This document shows positions 55,344 to 63,891 of a DNA stretch of 64,000 nucleotides, piece by piece. The notes under the pieces are model-generated. The model worked only from the letters and a program-made list of their open reading frames with translations. It had not been told where the DNA came from and made no database searches. The translations under genes and the position numbers were made by a program. This DNA comes from Croceimicrobium hydrocarbonivorans (lineage in GTDB: Bacteria; Bacteroidota; Bacteroidia; Flavobacteriales; Schleiferiaceae). The stretch lies in NCBI RefSeq assembly GCF_014524565.1, contig NZ_CP060139.1, positions 3,971,599 through 4,035,598 of the forward strand, in the 5' to 3' direction. The stretch's first letter is position 1. Each line of letters opens with the position of its first letter.

Positions 55344-56236
55344 TGGAGCTGAGCATCGCCATATTGGTCTATTGCTTCTCCCCTTTAAAATTGGTGGAAG
55401 AGCTTTTAAAGCAAGCCCGCAATCTTGGGGTCAATTTCGAAATTCTGGTTTATGATGATGGTTCCGGTCCAATATGGCAGGAGCAATTAAGTACCGAGCT
55501 GGAGCCTCTTCCGGAAGTGTTTCTGCATAAAGGCAGTCAAAACCAAGGTCGGGCAGCAGGCCGCAATATCCTAGCTTCCAAAGCTTCAGGTAAGTATATC
55601 TTAATGATCGATGGGGATAATCGCATTGACTCGCCTCATTTTTTAAGCGATTATTTCAATGTTCGGAAGCCCAAAACAGTGATAGTGGGTGGCCGGTACA
55701 CCGATGATAAAGCCTTGCCTGGCACTGAATTACGTTGGCTTTTCGCGCAAAAGCGAGAAGTACAGGACTTAGCCGAAAGAAAGGCCCATCCCTACGAGAA
55801 TTTTCAAACCAATTGCTTTTTAGCGGATGCTGAAATTTTCCGAAAACTGAAGTTTGAAGAAAACCTAAAAACCTATGGCTACGAAGACAGCCTTTTTGGT
55901 TTTGCCTTGGAGGCGGAAGGAATTCCTATACTGCACATCCAGAATCCACAATATCACGCCGCTGACGATCGCAATTTGGCCTTTTTAGCAAAAAGCGAAG
56001 AAGCCATGGAATCCTTAATCTGGATTCAGCAAAATCATCCACAATGGGCCCATCGTTTTAAACTGCTACGGATCCTCAATACTTTGAAGAAGTGGAAATT
56101 AGAAAGGATCAGCTATTCGCTGTTGAATGCCTGGGAAAAATCCTTGCGCTCCAGCCTAGACTCCCCTGGTCCCAGCTTATGGCGTTTTGATCTATTTCGC
56201 TTGCACCGTTTGATTCAGGCCGATCTCCATCAATAA
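55343..56236 (+). CDS. Glycosyltransferase family 2
   Basis: 297 aa from a GTG that shares a base with the ftsE stop. The GT-A fold has FEILVYDDGSG and the DxD-type LMIDGDNRID (about 87-96), then AGRNILASKASGKY. Non-processive GT2 without membrane helices. Its last 45 bp overlap the converging glycosyltransferase gene. Acceptor and sugar are unknown. Confidence 0.85.
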   Translation: MELSIAILVYCFSPLKLVEELLKQARNLGVNFEILVYDDGSGPIWQEQLSTELEPLPEVFLHKGSQNQGRAAGRNILASKASGKYILMIDGDNRIDSPHFLSDYFNVRKPKTVIVGGRYTDDKALPGTELRWLFAQKREVQDLAERKAHPYENFQTNCFLADAEIFRKLKFEENLKTYGYEDSLFGFALEAEGIPILHIQNPQYHAADDRNLAFLAKSEEAMESLIWIQQNHPQWAHRFKLLRILNTLKKWKLERISYSLLNAWEKSLRSSLDSPGPSLWRFDLFRLHRLIQADLHQ

Positions 56237-57325
56237 ATTGCGGATCACCAGCTGTTCTTTTTCCCAGCTATGTTTTTGGGCTGCATCGGCCAAAGCCTCT
56301 TTAAAATGAGCCTTGCCTAAGGCTTGAATTTCTTTGATCTTTTCCCCTAAAGCTTTGGGCTCCACCTCCGAGCACAGGCCTAGGCCCTCACCTTCCACCA
56401 AATTGCGCACTTCCACCACCTTACTGGCTAAAATCGGAATACCACATTTGATATAGTCGAATACCTTATTGGGTAAGCTAAAGCGGTAATTGATATTAGT
56501 ATCCTTATCCAGCGAAAGCCCTAAATCGGCCACCGCCGTATAGCGAAGCATATCTACATAAGGCATGGGATCAATAAAATGCACTCTTCCATTTAAATCC
56601 GCCTTTTGAGCGCGCTCTTTCAAATAAGGAAGCACATCTCCCTTGCCAATAATCATTAAATGGATATCGGATTCCAAACCCACCAAAGCTTCCAAAACCT
56701 CTTCCATTCCGCGGTCTACATTGATCCCCGCTCCTTGATTCACCAATAAAAAAGCATTTTCAGGTAGGCCTAATTCACGGCGACTTTTCCAATTATCAGG
56801 AAGGATACTATTGCCAACATTACGCAGAACTCGCGGACGAATACCATAGTCCTTTTCATAAAGATCAGCAATGCTATTATTTACGGTTAAAACCCACTTT
56901 AATTTGGGGAAAATCCGCTTTTCTAGGCCTTGCCAAACGGCTTTAACTAAGGGTCGCCCTTGAATTTCTGGAACTCCACAGAAATACTCATGACTGTCGT
57001 AAATCAAAGGCTTGCGCCGAAGACGTGCGACCAGGTAATTCGGGAGTAGCGTATCGAGGTCATTAGCCCAGTATAAATCATAGGGCTTACGGAAGAGCAA
57101 ATAGAAAAATAGCCAGAGGTTTAATTGAGCATAAAAGAGGAAACCCTTGTGAAACCAAAGCTTAAAGCGATGGTAATCGTACTTAGGGTCAAAATCTTGA
57201 CTAGCAGGTAGTTTACGACCTACAAAGTTTACCTGAAAACCTTCATCTTGTAAAACGCTAATGCTACGTTGTACCCTTTGATCGGTAACCAGGTCATTGC
57301 TCACTGTAATGACCACACTTTTCAC
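56192..57325 (-). CDS. Glycosyltransferase family 4-type
   Basis: 377 aa GT-B enzyme. The N-terminal half starts VVITVSNDLVTDQRVQRSI, typical of a Bacteroidota group that handles surface sugars. The C-terminal half has NQGAGINVDRGMEEVLEAL, RYTAVADLGLSLDKDTN and FSLPNKVFDYIKCGIPILAS, the nucleotide-sugar-binding EX7E-like region. Its 3' end overlaps the converging GT2 gene by 45 bp. Probably part of glycan or lipopolysaccharide decoration. Confidence 0.85.
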   Translation of the reverse strand: MKSVVITVSNDLVTDQRVQRSISVLQDEGFQVNFVGRKLPASQDFDPKYDYHRFKLWFHKGFLFYAQLNLWLFFYLLFRKPYDLYWANDLDTLLPNYLVARLRRKPLIYDSHEYFCGVPEIQGRPLVKAVWQGLEKRIFPKLKWVLTVNNSIADLYEKDYGIRPRVLRNVGNSILPDNWKSRRELGLPENAFLLVNQGAGINVDRGMEEVLEALVGLESDIHLMIIGKGDVLPYLKERAQKADLNGRVHFIDPMPYVDMLRYTAVADLGLSLDKDTNINYRFSLPNKVFDYIKCGIPILASKVVEVRNLVEGEGLGLCSEVEPKALGEKIKEIQALGKAHFKEALADAAQKHSWEKEQLVIRNLLMEIGLNQTVQAK

Positions 57326-57354
57326 CCCGCAATATTAGAAATATAAAATGGCTT

Positions 57355-57362
57355 TACTTTTG
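57355..57362 (+). promoter_or_regulatory. -7 promoter box of queA
   Basis: TACTTTTG matches TAnnTTTG, 13 nt upstream of the GTG start of queA. No convincing -33 box. Confidence 0.4.
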
Positions 57363-57375
57363 CCGAAAATCAGTT

Positions 57376-58581
57376 GTGGAGCATCGTCAAATCGACATCG
57401 AAACCTATAATTATCCTCTGCCCGAAGATCGCATTGCGGAATACCCTTTGGCCCGTGGTGAGTCTAAATTGTTGATTTTTAAAGATCAGGAAATAAGGGA
57501 GAGTCAATATAAGAGCATAGACCAGTATTTACCTGAAAATGCCTGGATGGTTTTTAACGAAACCCGGGTGGTGCAAGCGCGATTGCTTTTTCCTAAGAAT
57601 GAGCAAAGTATCATCGAGATCTTTTGCCTGGAACCACTTGAGCATAAAAGCATTGAGCAAGCCATGCAAGCCAAAGGCAGCATACGCTATAGCTGTTTGG
57701 TAGGTGGCGCGCGTAAATGGAAGAACCATGACTTAGAAATGGATCTGGGCGCTTTAAAACTCAAGGCTCGTAAAATGGGCCGCGAGGAGGCCCAATTCGA
57801 TATTGAGCTTAGTTGGGATCAAGATTTGAGCTTTAGTGAGGTATTGGAACTCGCGGGTAAAACGCCACTCCCGCCCTATATCAAGCGCAAGGCCGAAGCT
57901 CAAGACAAGGTTACCTATCAAACCACCTACGCCCGCAGATCCGGCTCCGTAGCCGCCCCTACTGCAGGCTTGCATTTTAATGAAGCTATATTCCAAAAGC
58001 TACAAGACAAAGGCATTGAACTTAATTACCTTACTCTGCATGTAGGGGCCGGAACCTTTAAACCGGTAAGCACTTCGGTAGCGGAACACGAAATGCATGC
58101 GGAAGAATCCTTTCTGGATCGAAGCTTTATTCAAAAATTAAAGAGGGCACTAGCAGCAGGAAAAGCCATTATACCGGTAGGAACTACTTCCCTACGCGCT
58201 CTGGAAAGCTTGTATTGGCTGGGCTGCCTGCATTATCATAAGCAATTGAATGATGGGGAATTAATCGTTCCTCAGTGGTTGGGATTCGAAAATCCGGAAT
58301 GGGCTCTGGAGCCATTACAAGCCTTGGAAAGCCTAGAAGCCTTATTAGATGAAAATAGTACGGATTGGCTTCCTTTCAAAACCCAAATTATTATTGCCCC
58401 TGGCTACCAGCATCGATTAATCACGGCTTTGGTGACCAATTTCCATCAACCGAAAAGCACCCTCATGCTCTTGGTTTCTTCGCTTATTGAGGAGCACTGG
58501 CTAGAGGTTTATCAATATGCTTTGGATCATGAATTCCGTTTCCTGAGTTATGGCGACGGTTGTTTACTCTATCGCTCATGA
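57376..58581 (+). CDS. queA: S-adenosylmethionine:tRNA ribosyltransferase-isomerase QueA
   Basis: 401 aa from a GTG; the first residues MEHRQIDIETYNYPLPEDRI are the family start. Motifs include TPLPPYIKR, YARRSGSVAAPTAGLHF and HVGAGTFKPV, and near the end FHQPKSTLMLLVSSL. QueA transfers the ribosyl part of AdoMet to preQ1-tRNA in queuosine synthesis. Its TGA overlaps the ATG of the next gene (ATGA), so the two are probably translated from one mRNA. Confidence 0.94.
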   Translation: MEHRQIDIETYNYPLPEDRIAEYPLARGESKLLIFKDQEIRESQYKSIDQYLPENAWMVFNETRVVQARLLFPKNEQSIIEIFCLEPLEHKSIEQAMQAKGSIRYSCLVGGARKWKNHDLEMDLGALKLKARKMGREEAQFDIELSWDQDLSFSEVLELAGKTPLPPYIKRKAEAQDKVTYQTTYARRSGSVAAPTAGLHFNEAIFQKLQDKGIELNYLTLHVGAGTFKPVSTSVAEHEMHAEESFLDRSFIQKLKRALAAGKAIIPVGTTSLRALESLYWLGCLHYHKQLNDGELIVPQWLGFENPEWALEPLQALESLEALLDENSTDWLPFKTQIIIAPGYQHRLITALVTNFHQPKSTLMLLVSSLIEEHWLEVYQYALDHEFRFLSYGDGCLLYRS

Positions 58582-59726
58582 ACATGCTCCGCAATATCAT
58601 CATCCAGCTCTATCTCTTTCTGCAACCGGGTTTAGGTATGAGTCAAAGCCTTTCGGCGGATAGCGTAGCCATTTTGCATCCCGACCTTAAAGAATGCAGT
58701 GGCATGGCTTTTATTGCACCAAATGCCATTGCGATGATTAATGACAGTGGTAATGATGCGGAGCTCTTTATTTGCGATACCCTGGGAAATCTTTTGATGC
58801 GACCATCTTTGGAATCCCTGAAAAATCACGATTGGGAATCCCTGGCTTATGCCGATGGCAAGCTATATATCGGCGATTTCGGAAATAATGATAATAAGCG
58901 AAATGATTTAGAAATTCTGGTTTTGGATGTTTCGAGGCTCTTAACCAAGGGGGACTGGACTTTAATTGGAAAAATCCCATTCAGCTATCCGGAGCAAAGC
59001 GCCTTCCCCCCCGATGAAAAGGATCGCTATTACGATTTGGAAGCCATGGTGGTTTATAAGGATTCATTATTTCTCTTCACGAAGAACCGCACCAAGCCTT
59101 TCGATGGAAAAGTGAAAGTATATGGCTTGAGTTGCCATCCCGCTCCCCAAAAGGCCAAATTGATTAAAGAATTTAAAACCGCCAGTGGTATCCAGCATTT
59201 TAACTGGGTAAGCGGCGCTTGTTTGAGTCCCAATGGCGAGGATCTCTTTTTATTAGGCTACAGTAAAATCTGGTATATAGAATCTTGGCGAAAAACTGAG
59301 CGAATTAAGGCCTACCCTTATAGTTTGGGGAATTTCTCTCAAAAGGAAGCTATAGCCCTGCAGGGTAACAGCTTGTATTTTGCGGAAGAAGAATTGGCCA
59401 ATCGAAAACCCTATTTGTATAAGATTGCGATACCGGTCTTTAGCACGGAAAGTGAAAATGAAGGGGATTCCATCATTCAAATTCAGGATACTTACAAATT
59501 GGGGCAAGACAGTCTGGAATTGCAATTTCCCCAGCCTCAATACTATATAGGCGTGGAATATGGATTGTATGATCAAAGTGGTGCCTTAAGGTTATCCGGC
59601 CATTTTAAGGCGGAAGAATTAAGACGGGGTACTGTGAAAATCCCTTTGGAAGGATTAGGACCTGGCAGCTATATATTCAGTATTCAAGGAGAAATTAAAA
59701 AGGCTTTTCGCTTCGAACTGAGATAG
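58578..59726 (+). CDS. Secreted hypothetical protein with possible T9SS-type C-terminal domain
   Basis: 382 aa from the ATG overlapping the queA stop. A hydrophobic N-terminus (about 5-22) ends near GMSQS and acts as a signal peptide. The body has propeller-like strand repeats (AYADGKLYIGDFGNNDNKRN, YYDLEAMVVYKDSLFLF). The last 70 residues read VEYGLYDQSGALRLSG and PLEGLGPGSYIFSIQG, close to a type A sorting domain but without the usual lysine-rich end. The 3' end overlaps the PAP2 gene by 32 bp. Function unknown. Confidence 0.7.
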   Translation: MNMLRNIIIQLYLFLQPGLGMSQSLSADSVAILHPDLKECSGMAFIAPNAIAMINDSGNDAELFICDTLGNLLMRPSLESLKNHDWESLAYADGKLYIGDFGNNDNKRNDLEILVLDVSRLLTKGDWTLIGKIPFSYPEQSAFPPDEKDRYYDLEAMVVYKDSLFLFTKNRTKPFDGKVKVYGLSCHPAPQKAKLIKEFKTASGIQHFNWVSGACLSPNGEDLFLLGYSKIWYIESWRKTERIKAYPYSLGNFSQKEAIALQGNSLYFAEEELANRKPYLYKIAIPVFSTESENEGDSIIQIQDTYKLGQDSLELQFPQPQYYIGVEYGLYDQSGALRLSGHFKAEELRRGTVKIPLEGLGPGSYIFSIQGEIKKAFRFELR

Positions 59727-60522
59727 GGTCGAGTTGCCATTTCAGCGACATTCCACTATAAGTTCCAAAGAGAATACTAGGTTCTAAACTGAGCTTGGAA
59801 CTGCGCACCCTTTGCCATTTCCCAATCTTTCTTCCGATAAAAGTACCTATTAAAGCACCTGCCACTACATCTGAGGGCCAATGCTTTTGCGCAAAAACCC
59901 GCTGCCAGGCAGTTAATCCAGCAATGGAATACAAGGGAATTGCGAGATACAAAGGATCATTATAAAAGACGGAAATAGAGGAAGCCAAGGCAAAAGCCGT
60001 AGCGCTATGCCCGGAGGGAAAAGAAAGGTGATTGCGAGCCAAGGAAGGTCCATGAAAAACATAGGGATCATTAATCCACTGCTCTTCAGGGCGTTCGCGA
60101 TGAAAAGTGATTTTCAAAGCCATAGCAACAATACCAGCACTCAACATACTTTGCAGGGCAACTGAACTTAAATCTTGAATTTCAGGATTTTTAAAGGCCC
60201 AAGCTCCCAGGTAGCCCAAGGCACTTATACTACCCATAACCATAGGATTTCCAAAAGGCTCCATAAAAGGGTTTAAAACATCGGCGGTTTCTGGATCCGA
60301 CCATTGGAGGGCATTTTGAATGGGTTCGTCTGCCAGCATTACAGCTCCGATAGCAATTCCTCCAGCGGCCCAATACCAAGCGTCAGCGGATGAATAAGAC
60401 TCGGCCTGCCCCCATTGCTTTGCATTTTGCCAGCTATCCTGCACTATCGAAAATTGTGCATGCATAGTAACAATCGGGCTGAACACCAATAAAATAAACA
60501 CTTTTAAAACGTTTCCTTTCAA
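59695..60522 (-). CDS. PAP2-family membrane phosphatase
   Basis: 275 aa. Signal or first helix, then the three-part phosphatase signature: KITFHRERP (K-x6-RP), SFPSGHSATAF (PSGH) and QRVFAQKHWPSDVVAG (R-x5-H-x3-D). Several membrane helices lie between. Such enzymes dephosphorylate phosphatidate, undecaprenyl diphosphate or similar lipids on the outer face of the membrane. Converges with, and overlaps, the preceding plus-strand gene. Confidence 0.9.
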   Translation of the reverse strand: MKGNVLKVFILLVFSPIVTMHAQFSIVQDSWQNAKQWGQAESYSSADAWYWAAGGIAIGAVMLADEPIQNALQWSDPETADVLNPFMEPFGNPMVMGSISALGYLGAWAFKNPEIQDLSSVALQSMLSAGIVAMALKITFHRERPEEQWINDPYVFHGPSLARNHLSFPSGHSATAFALASSISVFYNDPLYLAIPLYSIAGLTAWQRVFAQKHWPSDVVAGALIGTFIGRKIGKWQRVRSSKLSLEPSILFGTYSGMSLKWQLDPISVRSEKPF

Positions 60523-60555
60523 AATGCCGTCGGGAATGAATTACCTTCGCAAGGT

Positions 60556-61404
60556 ATGCAGCAGAGCCTAATATCACAGCTTGAAATCCCGGAAAAAAGC
60601 TATCAGGATTTCCTCGAATTTGTGGAAGATCGCTATGGTCTTAAACTGGAGTGGTATAATAAATCCTCCGTTATGCGCCGCCTACTCAAGGTTATGAACC
60701 AAATGCAGGTGAATGATCTGTATACCTTGAAGCTGCTCATCAGCGAAAGCTCCCACTTCCAAAAGTTTTTAGATCGTTTTACCGTCCAGGTTACGGAGCT
60801 CTTCCGGGAACCCAATACCTGGTTAGAGATGCGTAAAAGCGTATTACCGGTCCTTAGTCAGAGAGATAAGATCGACATTCTTTTAGTAGGCAGCAGCACC
60901 GGTGAAGAACTCAGCAGTTTGGCCATTATTCTGGATGAAATGGGGCTGATGGATAAATGCCAAATCCTGGCCACCGATTTATCTGCCGCAGCCCTGCAAA
61001 AAGCGCATCGACCTTCTATATCTAAAGCGAGACTTCACGAAGCCGACATGAACTATCGTAAAGCAGGTGGAATGTCCTTATTGGAGGATTATTATCAAAC
61101 TACCTCTTCGCTTTGCCACTTTCATGAACAGCTGTTTCGGAAGGTAAAATTTGAACAATTTGATATATCCTCCGGAGAATTAAATCAGAAGTTCGACCTT
61201 ATTCTATGTCGCAACTTGCTTATTTATTTCCAAACTGAGTTTCAGGAGCATCCCCTCTCCCGATTGGTTCATCATTTAAAGCCCGGTGGTTTTCTATCCT
61301 TGGGCGAACAAGAAACCATGGCTTTCTACCCCAATCATGAGAATCTGCAAATCGTTTCCTCATCGCAAAAAATCTACCGCCAAAACTTTGTAGAGCAGGT
61401 TTAA
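60556..61404 (+). CDS. CheR-type protein-glutamate methyltransferase
   Basis: 282 aa. An N-terminal helical domain (YQDFLEFVEDRYGLKLEWYN, SVMRRLLKVMNQ) precedes a methyltransferase fold with FTVQVTELFREPNTW, ILLVGSSTGEELSSLAIIL (AdoMet loop) and FDLILCRNLLIYF. This is the CheR pattern. No chemotaxis receptor or CheB lies nearby, so it may belong to a signalling system other than flagellar chemotaxis. It overlaps the open frame of the following gene. Confidence 0.88.
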   Translation: MQQSLISQLEIPEKSYQDFLEFVEDRYGLKLEWYNKSSVMRRLLKVMNQMQVNDLYTLKLLISESSHFQKFLDRFTVQVTELFREPNTWLEMRKSVLPVLSQRDKIDILLVGSSTGEELSSLAIILDEMGLMDKCQILATDLSAAALQKAHRPSISKARLHEADMNYRKAGGMSLLEDYYQTTSSLCHFHEQLFRKVKFEQFDISSGELNQKFDLILCRNLLIYFQTEFQEHPLSRLVHHLKPGGFLSLGEQETMAFYPNHENLQIVSSSQKIYRQNFVEQV

Positions 61405-61406
61405 GC

Positions 61407-62375
61407 CTGGTATTCTGCCTCTTTCTCAGCTATAGCTCAACCGGGCAACGCAGTGTATTCTACAATGTAGAAAACCTCTTTTATCCGGAATGGGATAGTA
61501 TAAATCCTGATCGGGAATTTATGCCTGAAGGCTCTAAAGACTGGACCTTCCCGAAATATTACAGTCGATTACAACGATTATCCAAAGTAATTCTCAGTCT
61601 TAGCGATAGCAATTATCAGGCTCCAGCCATTATTGGATTCGCAGAAATAGAAGAAGCCCGAGTATTGGATGATTTAATTCATCGCACGGCTCTGACTAAA
61701 ATCCCCTATCAATACATTCACTACGAATCACCCGACCGCAGGGGCATAGATGTGGCCTTAATCTACCGAAAGGATGTCTTTCGCCTTATTGACTCCAAAA
61801 CCCTTCGCTTTCATTGGCCGGAGCAGCCGGACTATCGCAGCAGGGACATGTTATACGCTCAATTCGAAGATAGCCTGCATCGATCCTGGCATTTTGTGTT
61901 CTGCCATTGGCCCAGTCGCTATGGCGGACAACAAAGCTCAGAACCCAAAAGAATGGCAGCAGCAAAGATTCTATCCGGGTTTCTGGATAGTTTAGAACTA
62001 GAAGCCGACGAACTTTTACTGATTATGGGCGATTTTAATGATGAGGCCCACAATCGCAGTCTGCAATACCTAAGTTGTGATAGTTGCCAAACCCCTTTGC
62101 TTAATTTAATGGAAGGTCGAACAGTTAGCAAAGGCAGTCATCGTTATAAAGGAGAATGGGCCTATTTGGATCAGATCCTAATTCGACCAGAAATGCAAAA
62201 ATGGACTATTGCCTGTGAGGCCTTTGCGCCTTCCTTTTTATTGGAGGATGAAAGCAAATTACCGGGTAAAAAACCGCGAAGGGCTTTTAAGGGGCCATTT
62301 TTTGGTTCTGGTTACAGCGATCATCTTCCGGTATATATCGATCTCATTATCAAGACCCAACCTTTATTGGATTAG
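61407..62375 (+). CDS. Endonuclease/exonuclease/phosphatase family protein, start codon uncertain
   Basis: The family motifs VFYNVENLF (61461-61487), GFAEIEEARVLDDL, DVALIYRKDVF, LLIMGDFNDEAHN and YSDHLPVYI show an EEP-fold hydrolase. The first ATG in frame, 61521, lies after VFYNVENLF and would drop a signal-like LVFCLFLSYSSTGQ. The frame is open back to 61341 but holds no ATG, GTG or TTG before that motif. CTG at 61407 with AGG 7 nt upstream is the best start and is used here; ATC at 61362 is another. Secreted nuclease or phosphatase is likely. Confidence 0.72.
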   Translation: MVFCLFLSYSSTGQRSVFYNVENLFYPEWDSINPDREFMPEGSKDWTFPKYYSRLQRLSKVILSLSDSNYQAPAIIGFAEIEEARVLDDLIHRTALTKIPYQYIHYESPDRRGIDVALIYRKDVFRLIDSKTLRFHWPEQPDYRSRDMLYAQFEDSLHRSWHFVFCHWPSRYGGQQSSEPKRMAAAKILSGFLDSLELEADELLLIMGDFNDEAHNRSLQYLSCDSCQTPLLNLMEGRTVSKGSHRYKGEWAYLDQILIRPEMQKWTIACEAFAPSFLLEDESKLPGKKPRRAFKGPFFGSGYSDHLPVYIDLIIKTQPLLD

Positions 62376-62424
62376 AATCGACTTAGTAATAGAGGGCATA
62401 TTTATAAGCTGAGAATGAATACTC

Positions 62425-62456
62425 TTGCAAATTGCTCGTTAGAAAAATTAAATTTG
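62425..62456 (+). promoter_or_regulatory. Bacteroidota-type promoter of the next lipoprotein
   Basis: TTG (62425-62427) and TAAATTTG (62449-62456) are 21 nt apart; the ATG follows at 62474. Confidence 0.5.
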
Positions 62457-62473
62457 TCCTGAAATTGTAGATT

Positions 62474-63412
62474 ATGAAACGAATTGCGCTCCTTGGACTC
62501 GCTCTGTTAACGCTTGCGTCATGTGAGGATGATCCGGTGGTAAACACCAATACTTACCCCACAGACAATCTGGCCTTACCACAAGTCCGTAGCTCCCTGA
62601 TTTTATCATCCTATAATCCCAGCTTTGGATATATAGCCGAAATTCCTCGCTTGTTATTGAGCGATCAATACGGCAGTGAATTGACTTTTATGAATGTGGT
62701 GACTGATGCGAATAATGAATTTTATTCTGCCATTGCGGATAGCATTACCTTTAATCAGCCTTTAGAAGCAGCCCCTTCATTCTACTTAAATGATGAGACT
62801 GTTGATATGGCCAGCTTGTTAACCGATATCGAACCTGCCTTAGCGAAAAAGCCTATTGCTACCGTAAACCACAAGGTTACAGTAACCGATACCGCTTGGC
62901 TAGTAGATTCTAAGGTTCGTTTTTGGGTAGACACTATGAATCGTGGATTCCGCATTGCAACTTATATGACGGTTAGTGCTAAGGCTGCGAATTATCCTAC
63001 TGCAGGTTTGGACTTAAGAGTAAATGCTGCTCCTGGAACCGTAATTAGCAATGGAGACCTTTCCGTTTGGGATCAAGAAATACAAAGCTTAGATTCATCT
63101 GGAACCGTAACTACCAAAGGCGCTCCTTTCTATCACAGCAATGTTTTGGTACGCAACTTTAACCCCGAGTCTGCATGGGGCTTTAGCTTCGAAGAATACT
63201 CTCCTTTTGGACAAAGCTTTAGTAAAGGGGATATTATCGGTACTAAAACCACTCCTATTCGTCATTACTTCCCCACTCCTAATTCTGGATTGGATGGCGC
63301 AATTGATGTTGACTTTGAATTTACACCTGGATTCCTAACTGTAATTTGGTGTGAGAATTCAGAAACTGCCAAGTACGAATATGTGAATAGCGTATTTACG
63401 GCCTTGAAATAA
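62474..63412 (+). CDS. Hypothetical lipoprotein
   Basis: 312 aa. Signal and lipobox MKRIALLGLALLTLASCEDD (Cys17). The body is a beta-rich extracytoplasmic domain with a repeated, Thr/Asn-rich pattern (VTVTDTAWLVDSKVRFWVD) and an ending FTPGFLTVIWCENSETAKY. No enzyme motif is seen and I recognise no named family. It has its own promoter and a shared terminator, so it is a single-gene unit. Confidence 0.75.
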   Translation: MKRIALLGLALLTLASCEDDPVVNTNTYPTDNLALPQVRSSLILSSYNPSFGYIAEIPRLLLSDQYGSELTFMNVVTDANNEFYSAIADSITFNQPLEAAPSFYLNDETVDMASLLTDIEPALAKKPIATVNHKVTVTDTAWLVDSKVRFWVDTMNRGFRIATYMTVSAKAANYPTAGLDLRVNAAPGTVISNGDLSVWDQEIQSLDSSGTVTTKGAPFYHSNVLVRNFNPESAWGFSFEEYSPFGQSFSKGDIIGTKTTPIRHYFPTPNSGLDGAIDVDFEFTPGFLTVIWCENSETAKYEYVNSVFTALK

Positions 63413-63431
63413 ATTCAGGCTCCGAAAATAT

Positions 63432-63465
63432 AAAAAGCCGTCTTGTTAATCCGAGACGGCTTTTT
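63432..63465. terminator. Bidirectional terminator
   Basis: AGCCGTCT pairs with AGACGGCT, flanked by As and Ts, between the converging lipoprotein and thioesterase genes. Confidence 0.9.
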
Positions 63466-63474
63466 TCGTGCTTA

Positions 63475-63891
63475 TTATTTAGACGCGGTGATTTGCGGTG
63501 CGATGAGATCCAGAAAATAATCCGGGGCCATAAGCGGTTTTCGAGATTTAATATCCACAAAAACCAATTGCACTAATCCGATGGTTAACAATTTTCCCTC
63601 TTCATTGCGAATTTCATGATGAAAGGTGATTCGAGTATTGGGCATTTCACGAATTTCGGTGCGAATTTCAATCAAATCATCGTAAGTCGCGGGAGCTAAA
63701 TACTTTACCTCTAATTTGAGAACCGGGAGCATAATTCCCCTATTTTCCATCTCTTTATAGGTAAGTCCCAGACTACGTAAGGCCTCCACTCTTCCTATCT
63801 CAAAATATTGTGGATAATTACCATAGTAAACAACCCCCATCTGATCGGTCTCGGCATATCGTACCCGAGTTGACATTGAGTTAACAAACAT
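63475..63891 (-). CDS. YbgC/FadM-type acyl-CoA thioesterase
   Basis: 138 aa hotdog fold. Typical start VRYAETDQMGVVYYGNYPQYF with the catalytic Asp, then RVEALRSLGLTYKEMENRG. The closing APQITASK is short. Hydrolyses acyl-CoA thioesters. The last 109 bp of the window lie upstream of it and show no other gene. Confidence 0.9.
   Translation of the reverse strand: MFVNSMSTRVRYAETDQMGVVYYGNYPQYFEIGRVEALRSLGLTYKEMENRGIMLPVLKLEVKYLAPATYDDLIEIRTEIREMPNTRITFHHEIRNEEGKLLTIGLVQLVFVDIKSRKPLMAPDYFLDLIAPQITASK

Noticed and set aside
61366..61375. Programmed -1 frameshift joining CheR to the downstream hydrolase
   Set aside because: The A-run does not form a canonical slippery heptamer in the CheR frame, and the fusion would place a signal peptide in mid-protein. 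Kept only as a minor option in the finding on the missing start.
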